A stretch of 64,000 nucleotides of DNA from Marsupella aquatica (Eukaryota; Marchantiophyta), in assembly GCA_973895155.1 (NCBI GenBank), contig OZ316896.1, forward strand, positions 14,384,001 to 14,448,000, in the 5' to 3' direction. Shown here piece by piece: positions 21,030 through 33,094 of this stretch (positions are counted from its first letter, which is position 1; every line of letters starts with the position of its first letter). The translations under genes were made by a program, and so were the position numbers. A model generated the notes under the pieces. That model had not been told where the DNA came from. It searched no databases and saw only the letters and a list, made by a program, of their open reading frames with translations.

Positions 21030-23160
21030 ATTATGACAACATTCTCAGTGTACATTTGCACTTATCACTAACAGCAATTGCATTTATTGGTAAGTGCATG
21101 CCGTTTTTTAGTAACTTACAAAATACACTTTTAGGCCTAGGATGCCAAATTATGATGCGAGTCAAACAAACGCAAACTTTACCAATAAATGCAAAGTTTT
21201 AGGGGGTTTGCAGATCAAGTAGTGCAACCACGGCTTACTGCATACCGGATCCGTTGTCCCGAGTGTGTGCACTTAGAAAGGGCAGACTACTACAACACTG
21301 TACGAAGCGAACCCTATAGGGACACGCACGCTTGGACTCAGAGCAGACGCACGTACTCATGTACCGTATGCGTACCCACCCTCTACAGTACAGTACTCTA
21401 AACGTGTGCGACCCTTCTTTCGTCCTTCTCTCCGTCCTTCGGTTCTATCATTCCTCTGTCCTCTGCTCCTCAGCCTCCTCTCCCGTCCTCTGTCCTCTCC
21501 TCTCCTCTGCTCTCCCTCTTCCGCGCTATGGTGTCGTGCTTTCTTCTCGTCTCTTGATGTCCACGTTTGGCGAAGAAGTGGCTCTCCCGATTCTGATTTG
21601 TCCGTGCTTTTTGGCCGATTAGAGACTCTCTGCCTGCGTCGGTGTATCTCCTGGTTTTGATGTCCTTTCTGCCTTCGGCCGCAGCGGATTAGAAGGTAGA
21701 CGATATCGGTGGCGTTTACGATTGTTCTCAGGATTCTGTGTCCGTGTGTGTTTGCCGGTGGTGCCTCTGCTCTGTTGACGTTGCGTCTCCAGTCTGGTCC
21801 GCTCAGGTTTCTTCCTCTTCCGTTCTTCTTCTTCCTACTTCTTCCTTCCTTCCTTCGGTTCTCTTGGCGTCCACGTTTCTCCGTCGGGAAGTCGTCCTCC
21901 GGATTCTGTGTTGGCCGAGTTAGTGTGCGAATTGCGCCAAGGCAGAAGGCTGACAGGCAGGAGGGCCGATGATGTGATGCGGTAGCGAGACGCAGGGCAG
22001 GATAGATAGGGTAGGCTAGGGTGGGACAGAACTGGATAGGACAGGACAGGAGAGGAGACGAGAGGCAACTGTAGGCCGGTGTTCTGTTCCATGGTACCAC
22101 AATTGCGCTTCTTTTCAGAGAAGAAGAGAACCTGCCTGTAACATGACTGGTGGGCTAGGGTATCTGACGACGATTCTTGTCGTGGCCGAGGAGGCCTGCT
22201 GCGGGTTCCAATTTGACGGCCATTTTCGAGAAGCAAGGTTGGTGCTTGCTCTGATGTAACAGAAAGTATTAGGGTGCTGTCGATGGTTGCCCTTTTCATT
22301 TCGTGATCTCGCATGATTGTTACGCTTTTGAGCGCAGGTCCTGGAAACCGTAAGAAACCCTAGCCTTCCAGGTCCATGTTCTCCGGCCGCTTTGCTCCCA
22401 CCCGCAGAGCTTGAGATCATCATCCAGGGGGTTATTGACAGTTCAGGGGGCGCGGCTTGGCAACCTCGGCCTCCTAGCTGTTTGGCATTTGCAATAACAT
22501 GGGGGGAGACCAGCTGGTTTCTTCCACGATTGCAGCTGGAGGTGGAGGGGGAGGGACGCAGCAGCTTCTAGGCCTCTATGACTGGAGAAGGGCGGAACCT
22601 AAACCCGAGGAGGAGGAGGTTCCCACACATTTGAATACCAGCACATGCGGGCTTTTTCTCGTCATATCCACAGACAAGCTGTCAGCGAAATACACCGGGC
22701 CTGGAAATCATGGCAATGATGTCGGCGCAATTCAGGGGAACCGGCCTGCTCCTCACCAAAGGCTTTTGTATTACTTCGAGGTCACGCTGAAAGATCGAGG
22801 TCTGAGGGGATGTATTGCCATTGGATTCACCGATGAGAACTTCAAAATGAGTCGGCAGCCAGGATGGGAGCCGAACAGTTATGGATACCACGGAGATGAT
22901 GGACTGCTGTACCACGGGGCGGGTAGGGGGGAGAAATTTGGTCCTACTTTCACCACAGGTGACACTGTAGGTGCTGGCATCAACTATGCTGCGCAGGAGT
23001 TGTTTTTCACGAAGAATGGCAAGCTGGTGGGCACAGCATTCAAAGACACTAAGGGGCCATTATATCCTACTGTGGGTATGCACAGCCAGAACGAAAAGGT
23101 GGAGGTGAATTTCGGCCAGAAACCCTTTATATTTGATGTGGATGCTTTAGTTCAGGAGGA
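21030..23160 (+). repeat. Segmental duplicate block B (source copy with full RanBPM gene)
   Basis: Collinear partner of 5680-7830. Because it contains the complete gene, it is the likelier parent. It has the 104-bp leader unit once and lacks the extra GTGAGTGCCTG seen at 6665 in block A. Confidence 0.8.
21405..22498 (+). promoter_or_regulatory. Pyrimidine-rich promoter/leader of the RanBPM-like gene
   Basis: The stretch opens with dense CT runs (21415-21540), typical of plant core promoters and 5' leaders. Further TCTTCCTACTTCTTCCTTCC runs follow at 21820-21870. A GGATAGGACAGGACAGG tract lies near 22030. The ATG at 22499 follows a GCAATAAC context. A leader intron is possible, but I cannot fix its ends. 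Confidence 0.4.
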
Positions 23161-23890
23161 GCGGGAACGTCGCCAGAGGTCAGTGGAAAGTGTGCCACTG
23201 GCACTGAGTGTGAGCCACAGCGTTGTGCGGACATATTTACTTCATTATGGATATCAGGACACGCTCACAGCTTTCGACGTGGCAAGTGGCGGTACCTTTC
23301 GACCCACGGTGGTTCCCCCTGCAGACCCTTCGGTATCTGGGACCGAAGATGATACATCTGAATATGCGCTAGAGCAACGGAAAATTCTGCGTCGGCTTGC
23401 GAGAGAAGGGGACATAGATGGTGTGTTCACCAAACTACGAGAATGGTATCCTGAGCTACTCCAAAACGGTGTGTCGCAGATCAATTTCCCTCTTCATTGC
23501 CAAAAATATATAGAATTGGTTAAAGCAGGATCTTTGGAAGCTGCAGTGAATTATGCTCGAACAGAGATGGCGAATTTCTTTGGTATCTCTCCTCTAGAAG
23601 ATGTGCATTTGCAGGACTGCCTAGCGTTACTTGCTTATGAGCATCCTGAGAAATCTCCAGTTAGCTATTTGTTGCACGTAGCACAGCTGGAGGCCGTAGC
23701 GGACGCTGTTAATGCAGTTGTCTTAGCCACGAACCCATCAAATCATGGTAAACCACCTCAATCAGCTCTGGAAAAGTTGTTGCGACAGCTTACTGCTTGT
23801 TTAATGGAAAAACGGCAATTGAATGGGGGCCAAGGAGAGATATTCACGTTGCAGCGGGTTCTTCAAGGCGGGAAAGATGGTGGGTGGTAG
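22499..23890 (+). CDS. RanBPM-like SPRY-LisH-CTLH-CRA protein (GID/CTLH complex scaffold)
   Basis: The intact 463-residue frame has domains in the expected order. A Gly-rich N-terminus (14-19) is followed by SPRY (about 58-213, with IAIGFTDENF, PGWEPNSYGYHGDDG and ELFFTKNGKLVG), LisH (about 236-268, VVRTYLLHYGYQDTLTAF), CTLH (about 290-350) and CRA to about 445, ending LNGGQGEIFTLQRVL. Order and length match plant RanBPM proteins, which are scaffolds of the CTLH/GID E3 ligase and act in nucleus and cytoplasm (family knowledge). SPRY recruits partners; LisH-CTLH-CRA mediates assembly. The coding sequence has no intron, which is notable for a family that often has them. The first ATG matches that of the paralogue at 7109. 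This is probably the functional parent of both SPRY-only copies. Confidence 0.92.
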   Translation: MGGDQLVSSTIAAGGGGGGTQQLLGLYDWRRAEPKPEEEEVPTHLNTSTCGLFLVISTDKLSAKYTGPGNHGNDVGAIQGNRPAPHQRLLYYFEVTLKDRGLRGCIAIGFTDENFKMSRQPGWEPNSYGYHGDDGLLYHGAGRGEKFGPTFTTGDTVGAGINYAAQELFFTKNGKLVGTAFKDTKGPLYPTVGMHSQNEKVEVNFGQKPFIFDVDALVQEERERRQRSVESVPLALSVSHSVVRTYLLHYGYQDTLTAFDVASGGTFRPTVVPPADPSVSGTEDDTSEYALEQRKILRRLAREGDIDGVFTKLREWYPELLQNGVSQINFPLHCQKYIELVKAGSLEAAVNYARTEMANFFGISPLEDVHLQDCLALLAYEHPEKSPVSYLLHVAQLEAVADAVNAVVLATNPSNHGKPPQSALEKLLRQLTACLMEKRQLNGGQGEIFTLQRVLQGGKDGGW

Positions 23891-25630
23891 CTAGGATGGC
23901 ACAGGGAAGTATGTCGGGTTCATCACAATTGCTGCTTCTGAAGGTGGAACTGAGCTCCACCGCTTTCTAGAAGCAGCAGCTGGAGAAATGAGAGATAATT
24001 CGGTGGTCTGTGAAGAGCGTTGCCTATACGTTACCAAACTCCGTGCAGGAGACTGGTTTAGGTGACTCTCTCACAGTATGGCGAAGGCAGCTCCGGAGAA
24101 CTTGGGAGGATTTCAAATTTCAAACCACTGTTCCAAAGCCCCTGGCGTTATGAATATGCAATGTGCAGCGAGGTTGTCTCTGAAACGTTTATGCTCGCGA
24201 ATTTTCTCTGATTATTTTGTATAGTTTCAAAATTGTTACAGTCTGAACGCCATCGAGAAAAGTATGAGAAAGCAGGTGCATGGAGCCAGCTAGTCAGCCA
24301 TTTTTTAGATCATGAACTCCAAATGCAGCTACAGGGTTCAGTTCAATTCATACAGGTCCATCTGGGGAATTCCCTGGCAAGCTTGTGGATGCTTTACGGT
24401 CAGGGTTACGTTGCTCTTCTCGTGCCGGCAATCCTCAAAGGTGGATTTCCAGAAAGTTAAATAGGTTGGATCGGCACAGTTTAGAGCCGCCCACCTAGGC
24501 AAGGAGGAAGGATTCCTTATCTGTGGGAATATGTACAGCTTTGAAACAGCCTTGCCAGAGTGCTTGCATAAGGCCGAATTACCATAAATTATATCTTATT
24601 CGGTGGATGTTATCAAAGTCCAGCATATGTCGTCGGTATTAATCTATCTTGTTTAACGCATTTTCAGTATGTAGCGGAACTCTGTAGATGCACCAGGGAA
24701 AAATCTGTGAATAAGACAATGTCAATGCGGACAAGTTTTCCCTGCAATGTCTGTCGTTTACCGAACTCGTTGGGGATGTGCTTTAAACATCGTTTGCACC
24801 TCACGAATGCCTGCCTGATTATCCAACTAAAACTATTGATGTTTCTCGAGCAAGTTCACCTTCGCCTGAAACAGAGACATGTTGATTGCAAATGCTCCTC
24901 ACAAGATAAATATGTAGGCTAATCTTGACCTGCCCTTGGGACACTTTAAAAGCCTCATTCCATGTGTCACTAGTCACCATAAAAAGATCTAACACTCAGC
25001 ACCTTTTGTAGAGCACTTGCCAATAAAAGATTTTACACTCACCATGCTCAGAGCCCATTCTTGAACCTGGTCACTTTATAATGAGAATTACCCTTTATAG
25101 GAGCAATTGTGGCACGAGAGGCAATCTCAAGGACGATTAATGCCTCTAATCATACTTAGTCGGGCAGCTGGGTCCTTGGGCAGTTTGTGGTGACAGATCA
25201 CCATTTCTGAGTGAGGGACGAGCTTTCACAATCAGCCCTGTCCCTCCTGTTTTCGCCGACGCCCTAAGGACCCAGCTCCTGTCCCTCCCGCAGCAGCCCA
25301 TCGGCCCGATCCTGTCGCGACTGCTCCAAAACCCCATCCCATCAAATTTTGCACCCAAACCCCCGCCGCCAACGTATAAGGTATGAATCTTGTGAATGTC
25401 ATATGTACGTCCCACGTTGTCAAACCCTTTCAACGATTGGGCAGGGTACAGATTCAAATGAAGGACCAATCATGGCGCGCAGTCGAACAAGAGCTCCTTA
25501 TTCTCTCTGTTTTGTTGTGTGTGCTCTCGTGGTTCCTTCAAGCAATTCCATCATATACATTCCAATTTGCATTCAAATTTGTGGGCAAGCATTGCACACA
25601 ATGGCCGACCTTCACCGGTAGGGAATGACA
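23891..25630. other. 3' flank of the RanBPM-like gene and gene-free interval
   Basis: Untranslated sequence is expected just after the stop. No further domain-bearing frame was found. Confidence 0.4.
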
Positions 25631-25639
25631 AGGATTTGC

Positions 25640-27640
25640 AAGAGAGGACGCACCTTTTCCGAGAGGCATTCAACATTGTCAAGGACTCAAAAGGAGGCAA
25701 ACGGGATTTGCAACAAGATTCGACCTTCATGTAGACTTTGCAGGACAAGTTCAGTGACATGAATGTCAAACATGGTGTGAAAGGCACCATGACGGGAAAG
25801 TGTTGACAGAGGACCTCAGTTTCTTGACAATGTGTGGACGCAAGGGATTTGCCTCTATCATTGTTACCATGGAGAACTTTGATGAGAAATCTGTTGAGAT
25901 TTATCTAGAAGACCCCCTTGTCGCACATTTTTGGGCAACAAAAGAGATGAATGTTATGGTTCGGCTTGGGTGTGCTAGTATGTCCAAGATTGTGATCTTA
26001 TCATGCTACCAAGGGTGAACTCAGAGTAGAAGAGGCTTGTGGGTGAGGAATTCAAAGCCATCCGAAAAATAATTTTCAAGAAGCCTGGTTCAATCGGGAG
26101 TGGTGCTTCTTCTGCTGATAAAAGATCAGAACGTAAAGAACCTGCAAAAACTGCTGGAGGTACTAATGTGGACGAGCCCGCAAGTGGTCAAGTTGCAGGA
26201 AGTGGAAGAGGGAAAGGGAGAGGTAGCACTGAGGGTAGCACCAGGGGAGATGCCGTGGGCCCTTTTGGCGGTGGGAAAAGGAGCCAGGAGACTGGAGTTA
26301 GTGGAGGCAAAGGAAGGGGCTGCAGCAATCGTCGAGGTCATGCAGCAGGTGCATAAGAAGCGTCTTCCAAAAATGCAAGCAGGAATAGAGGATCCAAGGG
26401 ATCAGGGCCATGTGGTTCTGGAGTCAACATTAAGAGGAAGGGAACAGGCTTGAGTGAAACCGCAGCTCCGACCAGTACATCAGCTCCAGCTAGTGGAAAG
26501 CATTTGGTTCCATCAAATGTACCCATTGCGGTTCCTATGATGCGATCGGTCAGTATTATCAACCAATAAATATCTCACAATGTCTTTCAATTTTGTTGAA
26601 TGAATAAGGATTCCGATAAAGATCTTGCAATTTCTTTCCGTAATTGAATTCCTAGCAATTTTTGTAGATTGATGAAGAGGAGGAGACAACTCTTTTGATG
26701 TATGAGATTGATGTCATCAAAGCGGAGCTCAGTCTGATGCAACAAAGGGTGCAAAGGGCAACTATCCTCCTGCATGTTGACAATCTAATTTTTGATGAAG
26801 ATTAAGATAAGTCAAATTTGATTAGATTTATTGGTGGACAAACTGTATGTGGACAATATCAAGATATTGCTAATGAAAACCCCACTAACTTCAGTGCACC
26901 GTTTGTACTTTGTGTGGATTTGGAGGATTGTCCCACAACCTAGGACTAGGACATTCTAAAGTCAAGGATATGGAAGTATAGAATTATTGTAGGGAATCAT
27001 GGTGCTCGGGCATAATCCAAGTTGTATGTACGGTTAGCAAATTTATGGTGAGCTGGAAGTGTGGGTTTACGTTGGATTTACCAAATCATAGGTCCAAAGT
27101 TTGGCTTCCAGCATAATCATGACCAGGAGTATAGAAAGAACATGAGTCATATCGACACAGTTTGTGCTTGCCACGATATCTTTGTTGATGTGGGGTTGAA
27201 TAAGGATGTTTGCAAAGCTTGTTGTCAAGAATGCATGCTGGATTACACGTTTGGCATTCGTGACACCATGGCTAAACATGACCCAACTTTCTAGATTGCT
27301 TTCCAAACCGGTGAAATTTGGGATCTTTAGGAGAATTCCCAGATGTGGGAGAAAAGTAGTCTTGGGACAACCAGAGAAAATCATGGCAAGTACAAATGCA
27401 AAAGGAAAGGTAGAACCTTTGACGCTACAAGAGATTAAATTGAATAAACTCACAGACACTAGGAAGAAATCCACCCTCTCTGAGACCCTCCCCCATGTGA
27501 CTTCTGTGAGACCTTCATTAATTTGTGACTCCAAGTTTGTGGGTGTCATTGGTTATTTAAATCAACTTAGTTTTCCCAAGGTTTATAAAAGTCATTTATA
27601 CCACTTATGGGAAAATTGCAATTGAGACACTATTAGGTCG
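25640..27640 (+). other. Coding-like DNA of unknown identity, probably transposon remnant
   Basis: Plus-strand frames follow one another with short breaks. A globular-looking stretch at 25800-26018 contains MCGRKGFASIIVTMENFDEKS. A Gly/Ser/Arg-rich stretch follows (26039-26356, SGRGKGRGSTEGSTRG). A cysteine-containing stretch lies at 27061-27294 (CACHDIF, CKACCQEC). Codon-like composition with frame breaks suggests a decayed gene or transposon. I recognise no family. Confidence 0.3.
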
Positions 27641-28089
27641 CCTAATATGTAAGTTACATTTGTTACTCTACATTAGAGTACATTGAATGAGAGCATATGC
27701 ATGCAAGAAGTCTTACATTATAATGAGACCCGACTTGTGCTAAACATACAAGTGTTACTACATAACCTTTTTACCCCAACCATAGCCAAGCTATGACAAT
27801 TTATTTAATCTCTACCAATTCTCCTCATTGAAGGGGTTCATGAAAAACTAGAAATAGGACTTAGATTATATTCTATTGGGCCTAGCTCATATATGTACGT
27901 AGTGTACATATATAAGTTTGGTTGTACTTAGGGTTAGTACGTAGCAAAGTCATGTGCACCACCAACAAGTGTTAGGGCATCAGGGAACTATGCCCCCAAA
28001 CGTACAAAACTAATCCCAACTATGTCCCAAACTAGGGTCCCACAATGGCATGTAATATTAATTGGCCTCATTCTTATGTCTAAATACCC

Positions 28090-28956
28090 TTGGTAGCCGG
28101 TTCCACAACTAGGCGTTGCTCTCAAATAAACTCATATGTAGAAGGAATCTTGCTTTCCGTTCGCCAAGCTTCTGGATTTATGAACCAGGAGTGCTCTCTT
28201 GGTGTCCTCCCCGTGGCCAACACAAATGGCACAACCCCTGTCGCCAATGCTTTGTTGAGTTATGCCAAAACTCAGCCATTGTTAAGTGCTTGGCCCAATC
28301 TTTCTAATTGGTTGTCATCAAATGACATAAATAATCTAACCCTTCCACGATACCGTTCAACCGTTTCGTTTGGCCATCTGTCTCATGATGATACACTGAT
28401 CCTCTAGTAAGGTTTGTGTCGGATAACCAGAACAACGCCTTCTAGAAGTGGCCAGTGAACTTAGTGTCGCGGTTGAACAGGATGTGCAATGGCAATCCCC
28501 ATTGTTGGAAGACTTTGTCAAACACTAGACCGACAACTTCTTGGGCCGAACCCATTTTTGTAGTAGGCAGGAAATACGTCATCTTGGAAAAATGATCAAC
28601 AATCAACGATCAAGAACTTAGGTAACCAAACAATGAAGTCCATGGAGATTGACTCCCATGGCACCTTGGCTACTGGTAATGGTTGCAATAGTCCTCCTTT
28701 TTCACTATAGATCGTTCGGTTCTTTTGGCACAAGTAACAACTTTGCACATGGCAAAGAATTGATTGCTTCATGTTTGGTCAATACACATCTCGCGGCATA
28801 TTGTGGTATGTACGTAGCAGCTTGTCCGCCATGCCCTCCGCAAGGTGAGTCATGGTACTTTTGAAAAAACTCAAGTCTGAGAGATTTGGGGATGTATACG
28901 CGCCTCTGTGCGCTTGTATCGCCAGATTGGACATTATGCATGGTATCCAACCCCAA
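28090..28956 (-). pseudogene. Ty3/gypsy integrase remnant
   Basis: The minus strand shows an HHCC-like zinc-binding region (HDSPCGGHGG). The core start (ISMDFIVWLPK), an NRDTKFTGHF second-Asp region with N at the usual D before R, and a DGQTKRLNGIVE third-motif region follow. The tail reads ATGVVPFVLATGR. Stops occur inside, including one just after TGHF. Catalytic integration is not possible from this copy. Confidence 0.75.
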
Positions 28957-29588
28957 TGAAACGTGCCTAACCTTGCCTTGGCTACCCCCACGGCTTTGTC
29001 ATTCCCTAGGTAACCTGTCATCCCTATATGCTGCGGCCTGAACCTTTCACCACTCAGATTTGAGCATCGTGATCCCATTGACACGATGATGGTCCCTAAA
29101 CAATAAAGCGTCAGGTGCCGTGTTTGTTTCCCAAGATTGTGGCAAACTTCAAAATCAAAATTTGCCAAGAACAGCCAGCGCATTTCCTTAGGGTTCAGTC
29201 TTGGGTTAGAATTAAAATACCCTGTTGCCAAGCTATTTCTGTGTATTATCACCTTGGGACTGTTCTTAAAGTAAATCTCATATTTCTTCAATGCATAGAT
29301 CATTGCATACATTTCTCTTTTGGGGGTGATCTAGTGATTTTCCAACTTACATGACTCAAAGGCCACAGGACGCCCGTCTTGGTGTAGACAAGTGCCAATG
29401 GCATAATCACTTGCGTTTGTACAAATCTCGAACGACTTCTCCATCTCAGGTAACTTTAAAACTGGTGGCGTTATCATAGGTTGCTTAAGTTTTAGGAATG
29501 CTAGCTCACAATCCTTTGTCCACACAAACACTTTGTTTTTCATAGTTAACGCATTCAAGGGTCTCGCAATCTTTGCATAGTCCTTCAT
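28957..29588 (-). pseudogene. Ty3/gypsy RNase H remnant
   Basis: The start KDYAKIARPLNALTMK, the FVWTKDCELAFLKLK connection and CTNASDYAIGTCLHQDGRPVA are visible. Active copies have TDAS; the first catalytic Asp is Asn here. A frame break lies near 29330, after which the domain continues (MYAMIYALKKYEIYF). Confidence 0.75.
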
Positions 29589-29639
29589 GTATCTCCGATA
29601 GAACCAAGAAGACCCTAACCTGCCTCACATTGGATGGGG

Positions 29640-30180
29640 GTTCCCATTCTAGATTAGGATATCATCAATAAAGAGTACATCTCCTTGGTCCAACAAGTCA
29701 TCAAAGATGATATTCATCATCTTCATGAACATTGTGGTTGCATTACACAACCTGAACGGCATAACCAAAAACTTGTAGGATCCAAACTTTGTGAGCACTG
29801 CCATTTTATACTCATCCCTTACTCATGCAGGTCTGGTAATACCCAAACACCAAGTCCTCCTTTGAAGACTTCTTTCCCTTGGAGAGGCAATCAAATAGGT
29901 CATCCATATGAGGTAGCAGATCATACTTATTCTTTACCATTTGCTTATTGAGGGCTCGGTAATCTGCGCACAATCTCAAAGTACCATCCTTTTTGGACAC
30001 AAACAATTTGGGCGCCCCGTAATGGCTCTTACTAGGATGAATGAAACCTTGGTCAATTAACTCTTCCAGAGCATTCTTCAACATCATTTTTTCCTTCAAG
30101 TTTAGACAGTAACAAGCTTTTGCTTGTGGAGGCCCTAGCTCCAACTCAACTTGGTGATCCACTTCCCTCCAAGGGGGCAA
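29640..30180 (-). pseudogene. Ty3/gypsy reverse transcriptase remnant
   Basis: Readable motifs are [39 protein letters not shown] and DLVFGYYQ. After a frameshift near 29815 come KFGSYKFLVMPFRLCNA and the active-site motif FIDDILI, followed at once by an in-frame stop. Motif order is normal; the enzyme is inactive because of the frameshift and stop. Confidence 0.85.
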
Positions 30181-30597
30181 ACCTTTAGGTAGCTTCTAAG
30201 AAAACACATAATTGAATTCCTCCAAAATCTTGGGAATTTGACCACAATCAGGCCCAACCTTAGGCTACTTAGCAGCCTCCTAAACAGAGTGGAGATGAAA
30301 GAAGAAACATTCATCTCCACCCTTAAAATCCTTCCACCATTGCTTCGCCGATACACACGGAAACAACCACGATACTTTACTTACTTTGTGAAATCTTTCT
30401 TTATTTTTGTTAATTTTGTGTACAACCATGGGCTCACCGCCCTCATCAAGAAAACTTACCACCACATCTCCCGATTTCAAAGTAACATTGTGCCTTCTAA
30501 GACGTACAACATCTCTTGACTAACAAAATTTTGCTTCTTGCCTCTGACCTCTACTCAAAGTCTATATACCACTCTCGACAATATCCCTTTTGTGTCG

Positions 30598-31029
30598 TTA
30601 GCAAACTTGCAGACTAATGGTTGTAATAGCTAGACCTTGTATGTCTACCCCAAGATGTGCGATCGCCTGCCCGCTTATGAAGCAGATGGTCATGCTTGTA
30701 TCCACCAAAGCAACACCCGCATTACCGTTAGAAGTGACATTCACAAAAATCAGCTTGTTAGGTTTGATTGTCTTAGCCTTAGGTACTTTCTTATGCAACA
30801 ACATCTTCTCCCTGGAAGGAATTTCCACTACTGGAACTTCTTCAACTACTAAGGGGTCCCTTAGAGTGATACTTATCTTAATGCTTTTTGGCCCCGCATC
30901 TTCGCTTGGCTTTTCGCCACATGTGGGGCAGTCTTCACTTTGATGATCAAATGCGCCGCATTTGTAGCATGAGCCTTTTGCTCGCCGTTTCTCCATGAGT
31001 GCTTCCTTCTTCGCCTTTGGCCAAGACAA
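30598..31029 (-). pseudogene. Ty3/gypsy gag zinc knuckle and aspartic protease
   Basis: A CCHC knuckle CYKCGAFDHQSEDC (CX2CX4HX4C) is followed by the retropepsin segment AGVALVDTSMTICFISG. The active-site triad is normally D-S/T-G; here it reads D-T-S, so the catalytic loop glycine is lost. Confidence 0.75.
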
Positions 31030-33094
31030 AGGTCCCTTTTGAAAGTTGTTGGTCTTCCGGTTGCACTTTGCAGCACCTCCATTTTGGGACTGAGTTTTTG
31101 TTAACCGCTAGAGTTGACTCTTGGCCAAATCCTTTGATTAACCATCCAACGTGTCTTCGAACTTCATTAGTGCTTTTTCATTTATTGATTAAACAATGTA
31201 CCGCCTTTATCAGATTGATTTCTTGTGCACATTTTGCCTATTACCCGGGCTTTCCAACAATCATGCAGTGTCGACTTGTGCAATTACTCAAGACTTTGGT
31301 CCGACTCTCACTGGTCGCAGACCCCACCTATCACCTAGATTGAAGGTTAAGTATCATCTAACCCTCAACTAATATTTATTTAAAGAGGATTTCTAAACCC
31401 ATTGTGGTAGATTCCTCTATTTCTATTTCTTCGTTCACAATTACTCTCTTCCATCTTTCAATAATTTGTCTGCATTTCCTTGGTGCATTCTCTAGCCCAA
31501 ATGGAATGCACTTGAATTGAAATGACCAAGCAAAGGTGGGTTCTTTCATGTCCCACTACTTTGAATCTTCCTCTTACAACATTATTTGCAAATTTCTAAT
31601 CATTCTAATCTTGCAAGGTTACTTAATGGTTTGCAATTGCAATCTCCACATGCAATATAACTCCTACTCTTCCTTTAAAAGGTTCTAACCAAATCCATAT
31701 AAATTTCCTATTATCAAATGTTATCATTTCTAACCATCTTCTCTTCACAATCAACTCTTAACTTTAATTCTATTGACATTCAACAAATACAAGCTCTATA
31801 ATCAAATGTTTTCTGCAGTTCTACAAATAGGTCTCAATTGCATCTTCCATTCAATGATCACATCAATTTCTTTACATGGATTTTCTTCCATGGGCTTCCA
31901 TCTCTACCTCCAGGTCTAGCAATACGACACTACCTCTTCCTGGGCTACCTCCCTAGCCTCCCGATCTTGGAAAGTTTGCACAACAAAAGACCCTTTCTCA
32001 CTCCTACTCGACTAGCCTATACCCTTCATACAAACAGGTTTTTCCTAACTTCTCCTAACCATCAGCAGTTGTAACTGCCAAATTGTTTATTCGGTTTCCG
32101 TAATAGTATTATTCAACTAAGGCTACTTGTTGACTGCTAATTGTTTCTACTTGTCCATTAACAACTCTTGTTGATAAGTAACTATTAACTGTTACTGACT
32201 ACTAAATAGTGCACGGTCACTTCATTGGTTGTTTGTCAATTAATCTTACTCCCAAGTTGTTGTTCTCTGGTTCTTCCTCTATCTTTGTTGTTTCAAGCTT
32301 GAGTTCATGTACGTATTGTCGCCTCTACTTATTCCACTCTTAGTTCTCCTATTGGTCAATAATGTGTTGAGCTGGTTCTCATCTTATGAAACCCCAATAT
32401 CTGTATGGTCCTTTTTCTCTTATCTTCCGTAACTCTTAGAACCCAACACTCATTCATGGCGCGACAACAATTCCTTTCTTGTTCACTAACTTGTTTATGA
32501 AATTCATGTCCAATGATTCCAAACAATTGACAGCTAGCTTCTTCCTACACTTGGTAATATATCATCATTAATTTGCACAAAGAAATTGTACGTATATTGT
32601 CCTGAACCGATTGGCTCACAAAAATGATTCACCTGGTTTTGCCTTGGTGCTCCTATACTCTATTCTTCTCTATTCAGTCTAGCTCTTTGGGCACTTAGCC
32701 CTAAAGCACACAACTTCCCATCATCCAGTAGGATATCGCATCCTTCATAGACCAAGTTGATGCCATGCATGCCCCAGAATTGCTGCAATAGTGACTCCTA
32801 ACAAGCTCATAATTCCTGATTGATCCATCGCTACAGAGCTTTCTCCTATAATTCCCACCGATCAAAACTTAGCCTAGATACTACACAAAATGAGGCTTCC
32901 TTCTGTTTCACATAGTTTAAATACTAGTTGCTCTAACAACTTAACCCCTTCTTTACTCTAACTTTGTAATTAACTTAAAGATTTGGCTAATCTAAAACTT
33001 GATAATTTTCTACTACTTTAGGATCCGAACTACCGGGCCCAGCCCTCTCAGGCTGCTTGTGCTTGTTGTCAGGACCCTTTGCTTTACCAACTTT

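Noticed and set aside
21357-22100. 247-codon minus-strand frame across the RanBPM leader
   Set aside because: It is open because the plus strand is a TC-rich leader that gives few minus-strand stops; the related block at 5.9-6.6 kb does not keep the frame.
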